From an uncultured Bacteroidales bacterium (GTDB lineage Bacteria > Bacteroidota > Bacteroidia > Bacteroidales > UBA932): a DNA stretch of 64,000 nucleotides. A program made the position numbers and the translations under genes. Positions 16,760 to 25,280 of the stretch are shown one piece after another. The notes beneath the pieces were generated by a model. It ran no database searches. It was given only the letters and a program-made list of their open reading frames with translations, and was not told the DNA's origin. How positions within the stretch are numbered: position 1 is the first letter of the stretch; every line of letters begins with the position of its first letter. The stretch spans positions 241,547 to 305,546 of the forward strand of contig CAKVCK010000002.1 in assembly GCA_934725575.1 (NCBI GenBank), read 5' to 3'.

Positions 16760-17326
16760 TTACTTGATGTGCGCGATTGAATATACCGGAGCGATCTTCT
16801 CAAGGCGGTTGCGGCCGTAGAGCCCGTCAAGCTCGGCGAGGAATATGAACTCGGTGACCTTGACACCATATTCCTTGCCATCGACGGTGATCTTCAGGGC
16901 GTCAAGAGCCTTGGCGATGCCCTCCGCGGTGCCGCCGGTGGCCAGAACGTCATCGATGATGGCGATCTTGAATATTCCATCCTCAGCCTTGCCGGCCGCT
17001 ATGTCGGACTTCCGGAAGTAAAGGTTGTCGGGGCCATATTCCTTCATGATCTCGATGCTTTGCAGGTCGTCGCCGGAGTGAGGCAGCTTGCCCTTCTTGC
17101 GGAACGGCACAACGTTGGTCACACCGCTGTCCGAGGTGAGGAGCGGCGCGCAGAACAGGAACGCGCGGGCCTCGGGGGCTGCCACGGTCGGTGCGGTCAC
17201 GTGCCTGCCGATCTCGCCGATCAGCTTGGTGAAGACCTCCTTGTCCTGCATAAACGGCATTATGTCAACGAAATTGATTCCCTCCTTGGGGAAGTTCTGA
17301 TAGAATTTCAGTGTCTCTTCAAACAT
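16760..17326 (-). CDS. apt: Adenine phosphoribosyltransferase
   Basis: Converts adenine and PRPP to AMP. 188 residues. The PRPP-binding signature is IAIIDDVLATGGTAEGIAKAL; the N-terminal FPKEGINFVDIMPFMQD matches the Apt pattern FPxxGIxFxDI. It is transcribed away from a Tsx-like outer-membrane protein and a purine permease, which supports a purine-salvage role. On its strand, TACCTTTG (17358-17365) is a good -7 element 32 bases before the start; no clear -33 box. Confidence 0.9.
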   Translation of the reverse strand: MFEETLKFYQNFPKEGINFVDIMPFMQDKEVFTKLIGEIGRHVTAPTVAAPEARAFLFCAPLLTSDSGVTNVVPFRKKGKLPHSGDDLQSIEIMKEYGPDNLYFRKSDIAAGKAEDGIFKIAIIDDVLATGGTAEGIAKALDALKITVDGKEYGVKVTEFIFLAELDGLYGRNRLEKIAPVYSIAHIK

Positions 17327-17440
17327 AGCTGTTGATAACTTTGTGAATATTGTAGGGCAAAGGTATGGACTTTCTATGACATTTGTATTAATTTTGTCCT
17401 TTAATATTCATAAAGGAACAAGTCAAATTCCTTAATATTT

Positions 17441-18241
17441 ATGTCAAACAAATCTATCATCGCCGCCACTGTCGCAGCGCTTGCCTTTACTCTAGGAGCA
17501 AAGGCTCAGACCAACCTTCAGACCTTTTACGATTTCGGTAAGGATCGCGGTCACGTCACCACCACCCTCGAAGGTTTCTACGGGGACAAATGGGGTAACA
17601 CCTTCTTCTTCGTGGATTATGACTACAACTCGAAGAACGAGAATGACAAGGTCTATGCTCCAAGCGGGACCTACTTCGAGATCGCGCGCTGTCTCAACTT
17701 CTGGCAGAACACAAAACTTGCTCCTTTAAGCTTCCACGTCGAGTACAACGGCGGCGCCTACAACGGCTACACCATCAACAACGCTTTCCTTTTCGGTGTT
17801 GACTGGTTCCTTCACAGCAAGGATTTCAAGAACACATTGAATCTCAAGGCTCTTTACAAGACCATTAACTATAACGGTGCCAAGCACGCTGACGGCAGCA
17901 AGTTCAAGAGCGAGGTTCCGCTCCAGTTCACGGCTGTCTGGGGAATGCAGGATCTGTTCGGAGTGACCGGACTCCGCTTCTCAGGATTCGCAGATTTCTG
18001 GTGGGAAGATCACACCGTCTGCCCTTACGTCAGCGACAAGTCCAAAGGCTACCGTGACTGGACAAAGGCCGAGGACGCTCACTTCGTCTTCCTTTCCGAG
18101 CCGCAGCTCTGGTACAACATCGGCCAGCACTTCGGAGTTGACAATCTCAACATCGGCACGGAGATCGAGCTTTCTTACAATTTCGGAACCGGAAAGGGCT
18201 TCTTCGTACGTCCTTGCCTTGGTACCAAGTGGGTATTCTAA
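17441..18241 (+). CDS. DUF5020 outer-membrane protein (Tsx-like)
   Basis: 266 residues with signal peptide ending GAKAQ and alternating beta-strand segments throughout, ending in aromatic WVF as outer-membrane barrels do. The pattern QTFYDFGKDRGHVTTTLEGF...DKWGNTFFFVDYDY is typical of DUF5020, which resembles the nucleoside-specific channel Tsx. The purine permease follows after 29 bases and apt diverges upstream, so it is probably the outer-membrane entry route for purine bases or nucleosides. A -7 element TAATTTTG lies at 17389-17396. Confidence 0.8.
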   Translation: MSNKSIIAATVAALAFTLGAKAQTNLQTFYDFGKDRGHVTTTLEGFYGDKWGNTFFFVDYDYNSKNENDKVYAPSGTYFEIARCLNFWQNTKLAPLSFHVEYNGGAYNGYTINNAFLFGVDWFLHSKDFKNTLNLKALYKTINYNGAKHADGSKFKSEVPLQFTAVWGMQDLFGVTGLRFSGFADFWWEDHTVCPYVSDKSKGYRDWTKAEDAHFVFLSEPQLWYNIGQHFGVDNLNIGTEIELSYNFGTGKGFFVRPCLGTKWVF

Positions 18242-18270
18242 TATTCAACGACACTTAACAATCCAAGACA

Positions 18271-19611
18271 ATGGCAGAAACAAAAACTCAGGCCGCCGAG
18301 CCTAAGAAGTCAGGCTGGCTGACCAAACTGTTCGGGTTCGATCCGTCCACGATGAAGGTCTCCACAGAGATCGTTGCCGGTATCACCACATTCCTCGCGA
18401 TGTCCTACATCCTCGCCGTCAACCCTTCAATCCTGGCTGACTGCGGAATGGACAAGAACGCCCTCTTCACCACCACGGCCGTGGCTTCCATCCTCGCCAC
18501 CCTCGTGATGGCATTCTACGCCAAGCTTCCGTTCGCCCTCGCCCCTGGTATGGGACTGAACGCATTTTTCTGCTACACGGTCTGCCTCGGAATGGGCTAC
18601 TCCTGGCAGTTCGCGCTGACCGCTGTCCTTATTGAAGGTATAATATTCATAATCCTGACTCTGACGAGTGTCCGCGAGGCGATCGTGAACGCCCTGCCGC
18701 TGTCGCTGAGAAAGGCGATCGGAGCTGGTATCGGCCTGTTCATCGCCCTCATCGGCCTGAAGAGCGGCGGAATCGTCGTTGACGACCCTGCCACCCTCGT
18801 GAACCTCGGCGACATCACCAGCGGCGCTGGACTTCTCTCGGTCATCGGCCTAGTCATCACCGGAGCTCTCGTGATATTCAATGTCCCTGGAGCTCTCTTG
18901 ATCGGCATCATCGTGACAGCCATCATCGGCATCCCTATGGGCATCACCCAGTTTCAGGGATTCGTTGACACTCCGCCGTCAATGAAGCCTATCTTCTGCC
19001 AGTTCACCACCGACGCTTCGCAGATCTTCAGCCTTGATATGCTTGTCGTTGTGTTCACATTCCTGTTCGTGGATATGTTCGACACGATCGGAACCCTCGT
19101 CGGTGTCACCACAAAAGCGAATATGACCGACAAGGACGGCAGACCTGTACGTATGAACCAGGCCTTTATGGCCGACGCCATCGGAACAGTCACAGGAGCC
19201 TGCCTCGGAACCAGCACCGTCACCACTTACGTTGAAAGCGCCTCCGGCGTGGCCCAGGGTGGCCGTTCAGGTCTCACCGCCTTCGCCGTTGCCGCCTGCT
19301 TCGTACTGGCCCTGTTCTTCGCTCCGGTCTTCACCGCCATCCCTGGCTCGGCTGTCTGCCCTGTACTCGTCTTCGTGGGACTCTTTATGCTCAGCCCTAT
19401 CAAGGACATTCCGCTCGATGACTTCTCCGAGTCCATCCCTGCTTTCCTCACATTGATCCTTATGCCGATGACATATTCCATCTCCAACGGTATCCTCCTT
19501 GGTCTTGTGTCTTACGTCATCCTCAATGTCTGCACCGGAAAGGCCAAGAAAGTCGGTTGGTTTATGTACGTGCTGTCAATTTTAGTAATTCTAAAATATA
19601 TCTTCCTTTAA
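18271..19611 (+). CDS. NCS2/AzgA-type purine permease
   Basis: 446-residue inner-membrane transporter of the nucleobase:cation symporter family, AzgA-like (guanine/hypoxanthine/adenine). The family motif LAPGMGLNAFFCYTVCLGMG is in place, as are FVDMFDTIGTLVGVTTKANM and the ESASGVAQGGRSGLTAF loop near the substrate site. About 12 hydrophobic segments are visible. It sits behind the DUF5020 gene, probably one transcript. Confidence 0.9.
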   Translation: MAETKTQAAEPKKSGWLTKLFGFDPSTMKVSTEIVAGITTFLAMSYILAVNPSILADCGMDKNALFTTTAVASILATLVMAFYAKLPFALAPGMGLNAFFCYTVCLGMGYSWQFALTAVLIEGIIFIILTLTSVREAIVNALPLSLRKAIGAGIGLFIALIGLKSGGIVVDDPATLVNLGDITSGAGLLSVIGLVITGALVIFNVPGALLIGIIVTAIIGIPMGITQFQGFVDTPPSMKPIFCQFTTDASQIFSLDMLVVVFTFLFVDMFDTIGTLVGVTTKANMTDKDGRPVRMNQAFMADAIGTVTGACLGTSTVTTYVESASGVAQGGRSGLTAFAVAACFVLALFFAPVFTAIPGSAVCPVLVFVGLFMLSPIKDIPLDDFSESIPAFLTLILMPMTYSISNGILLGLVSYVILNVCTGKAKKVGWFMYVLSILVILKYIFL

Positions 19612-19674
19612 TAGGTTGATTGATGGTGAATTAACAATAAAGTTACGTAATTGTTAATAATTTAGGCGATATTT

Positions 19675-19751
19675 TTTGCCCATAAAGCCGAAATATCTGC
19701 TATCTTTGTAAAAGTCGGTTCGACTCCCGTAAAAAGGGTCGGACCGACTTT
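19675..19751 (+). promoter_or_regulatory. Promoter and 5'-terminal hairpin of nrdD
   Basis: TTTG (19675-19678) and TATCTTTG (19701-19708) make a promoter with a 22-base spacer, slightly long. Directly after it, AAAGTCGGT (19711-19719) pairs with ACCGACTTT (19743-19751), and the stem continues inward with CGAC/GTCG for about 16 pairs in all. The messenger would thus begin with a stable hairpin about 50 bases before the nrdD start, which may protect or regulate it. No NrdR box was found. Confidence 0.6.
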
Positions 19752-19802
19752 ATGGCCGACAAAACTACTTCTCAATACTTATAGAAATAAAAATAACTGA
19801 AT

Positions 19803-22028
19803 ATGGATGTGACAGTACGCAAGACCAACGGCTCCTATGAGGAGTACGACAAGGTCAAACTGATGAACGGCATACGCGAAGCCTACAAGACGGCGGGCGA
19901 GGAATGCCCTGAGGCCGTTGTGGTCTCTATCGCGGAGAACCTCTACATTTACGACAAGATCACCAGCCGTGAGATCAGGCGTCAGGTCGAGGAAAGTCTG
20001 ATGTCCATCAACAAGAAGGTGGCGGTGGCCTACATCGAGAAGTTCGACGCCGGCCTTGACCTTCGCAAGAAACGCGACTTCATCAGGGACTACATCGCCG
20101 CATCCAACGCAGCCACCGGCTCCAAGTTCGACGCCAACGCCAATGTCACCCGCAAGAACATCGTGACCCTCGGCCAGGAGCTCTACAAGGAGAACAACAT
20201 CAAGCAGAACCGCTACATTATGAAGGACAAGATCAAAGCCCTTTACGGTCGTTCGCTTGCCAGCCAGTACATCAAGGATCTGGAGAGCCACGTCCTCTAC
20301 AAGCACGACGAGAGTGGCACTCCGGGCTATCCTTACTGCGTGGCCATCACGATGTACCCGTTCCTTGTGGACGGTCTGATCAAGCTCGGTGGAGTCTCGG
20401 TGGCTCCGACCGACCTCAAGTCGTTCTGCGGCGAGTTCATCAACCTGGTATATTCAATCTCATCACAGTTTATGGGCGCGGTGGCGACGCCTGAGTTCCT
20501 GATGTACCTTGACTACTTCATCCGCAAGGACTACGGCGATGACTATCTCGATCATCTTGAGGATGTTGTGGAGATGAACGCCAAGAAGAGGACGCTCGTC
20601 AAGGTCATCGACAACTACTTCCAGCAGGTGGTGCATTCCATGAATATGCCAGCCGGCAACCGTGGCTACCAGACGGTGTTCTGGAACATCAGCTACTTTG
20701 ACGAGAGCTATTTCCGCGGTGTGTTCGGCGATTTCCGCTTCCCTGACGGCAGCGAGCCTAAGTGGGAGACCCTTTCCTGGCTCCAGAAGCACTTTATGAA
20801 CTGGTTCAACGAGGAGAGGAACCGCTACATCCTGACCTTCCCGGTCGAGACAATGGCGCTGCTGACCGACGGCAAGGACGATTTCATTGACAAGGAATAT
20901 GCCGACTTCACGGCCGAGATGTGGTCCAAGGGACACAGCTTCTTCTGCTACTTGTCCGACAGTCCGGACAGCCTCGCGAGCTGCTGCCGCCTTCGCAACT
21001 CGATCACCGAACTGGACAAGGTCGATGAGTCACACAACCACACGACACATCAATATTCAATGGGAACGGCCTCAGTGTCAACTGGTTCCAAGTCTGTGAT
21101 GACCATCAATCTGAACAGGCTGATCCAGCTCGCTACCAGACGCTACTTCCTTGAGAAGAAAGGCGTTGTCATCGACGGCTCAAAGGCTCTTGTCAGGGCC
21201 GACTACGACAAGAACCAGCTTTATGAATATATCCGCGAGGCAGTGACGGAGGAGACCGAGAGGGTGCACAAGTACCAGAAGGCTTTCAACGAGATCATCA
21301 AGGACTTCCTCGCCGCGCATATGCTGGATGTCTATCAGGCAGGCTTCATCGATATGAAGAGGCAGTACCTCACCATCGGTGTGAACGGTCTTACCGATGC
21401 CGCTGAGTTCCTCGGACTGACCATCAGCCCTAACCCTGAGTACAACGAGTTCGTGGATGTCATCCTTGAGACGATCAACCGCTCCAACAAGAAGGACAAG
21501 ACCTCCGACACGATGTTCAACACCGAGTTCGTTCCGGGCGAGAACCTTTCCGGCAAGAACTACAAGTGGGACCAGAAGGACGGCTTCTACGTCTCTCCTA
21601 AGCACAATATGTACAGCTCGTACTTCTACAATCCGGAGGACGACTCCCTGTCGATGATCGACAAGTTCAAGCTGCACGGCAATGAATATGTCAAGCATCT
21701 CGACGGCGGCTCGGCCCTGCATATGAATGTGGCGGAGCACCTGTCCAAGGACCAGTACCGCCAGCTGCTCAAGACCGCCGCTCACTACGGCACCAACTAC
21801 TTCACATTCAACTGCCGCAACACCGTCTGCAACGACTGCGGGTACATCAGCAAGGACACCCTTGAGGTCTGCCCTAAGTGCGGAAGCCACAATCTGGACT
21901 ATCTGACCCGCGTCATCGGTTACCTCAAGCGTGTGTCATCGTTCAGTGAGATGCGTCAGGTCGAGGCCGCCCATCGTTTCTACAATCACGACGGCGTCGC
22001 AGCCCAGGGAGAGGCTTCAAAAGGATGA
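19803..22028 (+). CDS. nrdD: Anaerobic ribonucleoside-triphosphate reductase
   Basis: Class III ribonucleotide reductase that makes dNTPs without oxygen. An ATP-cone regulatory domain lies at about residues 1-90 (VTVRKTNGSYEEYDKVKLMNGI). The C-terminal zinc site is CNDCGYISK...CPKCG, and the glycyl-radical site RVIGYLKR puts the radical at Gly706. 741 residues is the normal size. The activase gene nrdG overlaps its stop by 4 bases (ATGA), a translationally coupled pair. Confidence 0.97.
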   Translation: MDVTVRKTNGSYEEYDKVKLMNGIREAYKTAGEECPEAVVVSIAENLYIYDKITSREIRRQVEESLMSINKKVAVAYIEKFDAGLDLRKKRDFIRDYIAASNAATGSKFDANANVTRKNIVTLGQELYKENNIKQNRYIMKDKIKALYGRSLASQYIKDLESHVLYKHDESGTPGYPYCVAITMYPFLVDGLIKLGGVSVAPTDLKSFCGEFINLVYSISSQFMGAVATPEFLMYLDYFIRKDYGDDYLDHLEDVVEMNAKKRTLVKVIDNYFQQVVHSMNMPAGNRGYQTVFWNISYFDESYFRGVFGDFRFPDGSEPKWETLSWLQKHFMNWFNEERNRYILTFPVETMALLTDGKDDFIDKEYADFTAEMWSKGHSFFCYLSDSPDSLASCCRLRNSITELDKVDESHNHTTHQYSMGTASVSTGSKSVMTINLNRLIQLATRRYFLEKKGVVIDGSKALVRADYDKNQLYEYIREAVTEETERVHKYQKAFNEIIKDFLAAHMLDVYQAGFIDMKRQYLTIGVNGLTDAAEFLGLTISPNPEYNEFVDVILETINRSNKKDKTSDTMFNTEFVPGENLSGKNYKWDQKDGFYVSPKHNMYSSYFYNPEDDSLSMIDKFKLHGNEYVKHLDGGSALHMNVAEHLSKDQYRQLLKTAAHYGTNYFTFNCRNTVCNDCGYISKDTLEVCPKCGSHNLDYLTRVIGYLKRVSSFSEMRQVEAAHRFYNHDGVAAQGEASKG

Positions 22029-22516
22029 TAAAATATGTCCCGGAGATGACCTCGGTGGTCATCGAGGAGATTCCCGATAGAGTTACCTTGGCGGTTGACA
22101 TAAGCAACTGCCAAGGTAATTGCATTGGATGTCATTCTCCTTTTCTTAAGACCGATGTCGGTGTGGAATTGACCGAGAAAGTCATTGATTTTCTGGTCGC
22201 TGACAATTTCGGGGTGGACTGCTTCCTGTTCCTCGGTGAGGGGAAGGATCCGGAATCTCTGCTGAGGCTGGCCGCGTATGTCCGCTCCAAGGGGCTTGCC
22301 GCCGCCTTGTACTCGGGACGGAACGCGGTGGAGGACAGAATATTCGAGAATTTTGATTATGTGAAGGTGGGACCGTACATCGAATCCTTCGGCCCGCTGA
22401 ACTCCAAGACCACTAACCAGCGCCTGTATAAAGTCACTCACGAAGCGGATTCATATTCATTGATGGACATCACCTCCCGTTTCTGGCATCGGGGTATCGA
22501 TAAGAATGTGAAATAA
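22025..22516 (+). CDS. nrdG: Anaerobic ribonucleotide reductase activating protein
   Basis: Radical SAM activase that installs the glycyl radical in NrdD. The Fe-S cluster motif CQGNCIGC (Cys29, Cys33, Cys36) follows the pattern CxxxCxxC. 163 residues is typical. It overlaps nrdD by 4 bases. About 110 bases of AT-rich spacer separate it from the next operon. Confidence 0.94.
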   Translation: MIKYVPEMTSVVIEEIPDRVTLAVDISNCQGNCIGCHSPFLKTDVGVELTEKVIDFLVADNFGVDCFLFLGEGKDPESLLRLAAYVRSKGLAAALYSGRNAVEDRIFENFDYVKVGPYIESFGPLNSKTTNQRLYKVTHEADSYSLMDITSRFWHRGIDKNVK

Positions 22517-22629
22517 TATTCCGTTTTTGACGATAAAAGATTTGTAAATATTCGCTTGCATTCCCGAGAATAATTCCTATCTTTCAGATCTTGTTTCATT
22601 TTGTTGAAAAGATTAAAGGTAGGTTTTGT

Positions 22630-24366
22630 ATGTATAAAAATTCATTAGGCGTGTTCCTGCGTTCCGCAGGTATGGCTCTCGTTCTTGGAGTTGTGTCCGC
22701 TATGGCTTCCTCCTGCGGCGGAAACAAGGAGAATAATGAGCCGGAACCGGTGAAAGAAAGTGTCGAGTTTACCCAGACTACGGTCTCGATTCCGATAGAC
22801 GGGAATGGTACCGTCTCTTTGAAGGTCACCCCGATTGATAAGTTGGCCGATGTTGAGGTCAATGTGGCTGACGAGGATGTGATTGATTTGGACAGGACTT
22901 CTGATTCAGAAGGTTATGTCTTTACAATGAAAGCCAAGAGCCTCGGCTCGACCACGATCGTGGCCGTCCTTGGATCCAGCGTCGCAAAGTGCGCTGTCAG
23001 CGTTGACCCTATCACTGTGACCGGAATATCCTTGGACAAGACTTCTCTGCAACTCTTTGTAGGGAACTCAGAGACCTTGAGCGCCACGATAACCCCTGAC
23101 AATGCCACAAGCCCGAGTGTCTCTTGGGATTCCAGCGACAAGGAGGTCGTGACCGTGGACAACGGGGTCGTTACCGCCGTCTCTGCCGGGAAAGCCACCA
23201 TCACCGCCGCGTCGTCTTCCTTCACCGCTGAGTGTGTGGTTGAGGTCAAGACGATCGAGGCTGAGTCGCTGACATTGGATGTGGCTTCCAGACTGCTTAC
23301 TGTGGATGAGTCTATCATAGTGAACGCCACGATACTTCCGGAAGGGACCACTTACAAGAATGTTGAATGGACTGTGGATAATCCAGAGGTTGTCAAGGTC
23401 GAACCGTTTGACGCTGTGGAGTCGGATAATCTTGTCTCGGCGAAGGTTATCGCTCTTGGCGCGGGTAACGCAAAGTTGACCGCTGTGATCAAGGATATCA
23501 AGGCAACGTGCTCATTTTCGGTGAAATCCAAGGAGATTCCGGCTACGGATCCGAAAATCGGAGACTACTACTATTCCGACGGAACTTGGAGCGATGGCGG
23601 ATTGCTCTCTATAAATAGTGATGGCACCAAAGCTGTCTGGGCGACAGACAAGCCGGCTCCTGTCGAGGGAAAAACCGTGATCGGAATCGTGTTCCAGACA
23701 TACCAGAGCCGCTTCTCAGAGCTTGAGCAAAAGCAGGGATTCACGCACGGGTTGGTGTTCTGCACAAAGGGAGCCCACGCTCCTGGCGCCCAGTTGACCA
23801 AGTACGCTATGAATGAGGGAATTGACTGCATCGGTAACCATAAGCGTGGAGATTCTTGGTACAAGGATATTTATGGACAGTTATGGACAGCTACAGTCAG
23901 GAACACCTATCCGGGTGAACAGTTGGAACAATATCCGGCCTTTGACTGGACAACCACCGATTTCGTCCCGTCCGCTCCGGCCAAAACCTCGGGGTGGTTT
24001 GTCCCAAGCATAGGACAACTTTGGGATTGTATGGCCAATCTGGGTGGTGTTGAAGTAGCGCAGTATCTGAGCGGACTCCGTGACTATGGTTATGATGTCA
24101 CGTACTTTGGAAATGTGAAGCTTTCCTACAAGCCGATGGATGCCATCAACGCTCATTTCGCCAAGATTCCGGCCGCTCAAAAAGAAGAGCTTGCATATTC
24201 GATGACAAGAAATGGTCAAGGAGTATGCCAGATAATGTCTTCCACCATTTATGACAACACTGATGGTGTATGCTGCATTTTCTGGCTTGGCGAGAATCAG
24301 GAATTCGAGCCGTACTGCGAATGGATGAACCAAGATTTCATCTGCCATCCTGTGCTCGCTTTCTAG
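22630..24366 (+). CDS. Lipoprotein with bacterial Ig-like (BIG2) domains
   Basis: Surface lipoprotein of 578 residues from the ATG at 22630; the lipobox is SAMASSCGGN. After a Glu/Pro linker come about three Ig-like repeats: the second (VTGISLDKTSLQLFVGNSET through WDSSDKEVVTVDNGVVTAV) is a clear BIG2 domain. The C-terminal 270 residues (from KIGDYYYSDGTWSDGGL) form another domain rich in Trp and Tyr that I do not recognise. An ATG at 22591 would add 13 residues and spoil the signal peptide. It is the first gene of the ten-gene envelope operon or lies just ahead of it; 33 bases separate it from the next gene. Adhesion or substrate-binding role is inferred. Confidence 0.7.
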   Translation: MYKNSLGVFLRSAGMALVLGVVSAMASSCGGNKENNEPEPVKESVEFTQTTVSIPIDGNGTVSLKVTPIDKLADVEVNVADEDVIDLDRTSDSEGYVFTMKAKSLGSTTIVAVLGSSVAKCAVSVDPITVTGISLDKTSLQLFVGNSETLSATITPDNATSPSVSWDSSDKEVVTVDNGVVTAVSAGKATITAASSSFTAECVVEVKTIEAESLTLDVASRLLTVDESIIVNATILPEGTTYKNVEWTVDNPEVVKVEPFDAVESDNLVSAKVIALGAGNAKLTAVIKDIKATCSFSVKSKEIPATDPKIGDYYYSDGTWSDGGLLSINSDGTKAVWATDKPAPVEGKTVIGIVFQTYQSRFSELEQKQGFTHGLVFCTKGAHAPGAQLTKYAMNEGIDCIGNHKRGDSWYKDIYGQLWTATVRNTYPGEQLEQYPAFDWTTTDFVPSAPAKTSGWFVPSIGQLWDCMANLGGVEVAQYLSGLRDYGYDVTYFGNVKLSYKPMDAINAHFAKIPAAQKEELAYSMTRNGQGVCQIMSSTIYDNTDGVCCIFWLGENQEFEPYCEWMNQDFICHPVLAF

Positions 24367-24399
24367 TTAGACGCTAATTTAGTATAATTCAGTATAGTT

Positions 24400-25269
24400 A
24401 TGAAAAAGGTATTTTTGACATTGCTCGCCGCGGCGTCGCTCTGCGCCTGCAATGGTGACCTGAAGGACAGGGTGGACACTCTGGAAACCAAGGTCGCCGC
24501 CCTTGAATCCAAGGTGAATGAGAACGTAAGTTCTATCGCGAAACTTGCCGAAGCCGCCGCCAATGCGGTGACTATCGCGTCAGTGACTCCGAATGAGGAT
24601 AAGACAAGCTACACAATCAAATTCAGCGATGGTCAGACCGCCGTCCTGACAAACGGAAAGGACGCGGAGGCTCCGGTAGTCGGAATGAAGGAGTTTGAGG
24701 GTGAGCTTTATTGGACTGTCAACGGTGAGTTTATGACCAACAACGGAGCCAAGGTTCCTGTCTCAGGCAAGACTCCTCAGTTCAAGATCCAGGATGGCAA
24801 ATGGTATGTCTCTTATGACGGGAAGGCTTGGGATGAGGTTCCAGTGTCAGGCACTGTCGAGCCTAAGCTTGAAATGACAGAGACTGAGACCGAGTATGTA
24901 TTCACGCTCGGCGAGACTGTCATCAAGATCGTCAAGGAGAAGGCTTTTGCGATCAAGGTCAAGGCTGACTCAAGGATGGTTGTCTCAGGACAGGTTGTCA
25001 CAATAGGCTATACTCTGTTCGGCGCAGATGCGACCACCCACGTTGTCGCTGAGTCCAAGGGCCTTGAGGCCGAGGTTGACGAGGCCAGTTCAACGGTCAA
25101 GATCACCGTTCCGAAGACGATATCCGCCGATGCCTATGTTATTGTCAAGGCTGTGCGCAACAGTGACGGTAAGTATTCCGCACAGTACATCTCCTTTACC
25201 CAAGGGGAAACTTATGGCACTTTCGGCGGTGTCATAGTAAAGGATGGTAATGAATATCTTAACTGGTAA
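24400..25269 (+). CDS. DUF4988 coiled-coil lipoprotein
   Basis: 289 residues. The lipobox is SLCACNGDL, followed directly by a heptad coiled coil (DRVDTLETKVAALESKV...SIAKLAEAAANA), then a beta domain with FSDGQTAVLTNGKDAEAPVVG, the pattern called DUF4988 or PL29 N-terminal domain. The C-terminal 90 residues look like a further Ig-like domain. No catalytic PL29 domain is attached. The coiled coil after the lipid anchor suggests an oligomeric stalk that displays the beta domains on the surface. Confidence 0.7.
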   Translation: MKKVFLTLLAAASLCACNGDLKDRVDTLETKVAALESKVNENVSSIAKLAEAAANAVTIASVTPNEDKTSYTIKFSDGQTAVLTNGKDAEAPVVGMKEFEGELYWTVNGEFMTNNGAKVPVSGKTPQFKIQDGKWYVSYDGKAWDEVPVSGTVEPKLEMTETETEYVFTLGETVIKIVKEKAFAIKVKADSRMVVSGQVVTIGYTLFGADATTHVVAESKGLEAEVDEASSTVKITVPKTISADAYVIVKAVRNSDGKYSAQYISFTQGETYGTFGGVIVKDGNEYLNW

Positions 25270-25280
25270 AACGAACTGAA

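Noticed and set aside
18242..18270. Purine riboswitch before the permease or in the apt/DUF5020 gap
   Set aside because: The gap before the permease is too short, and the 114-base divergent gap shows promoter-like sequence but no conserved purine aptamer loops.
19711..19735. GGTTCGACTCCC before nrdD looks like a tRNA T arm
   Set aside because: No acceptor or anticodon arm is present; the bases are better explained as part of the 5'-leader hairpin.
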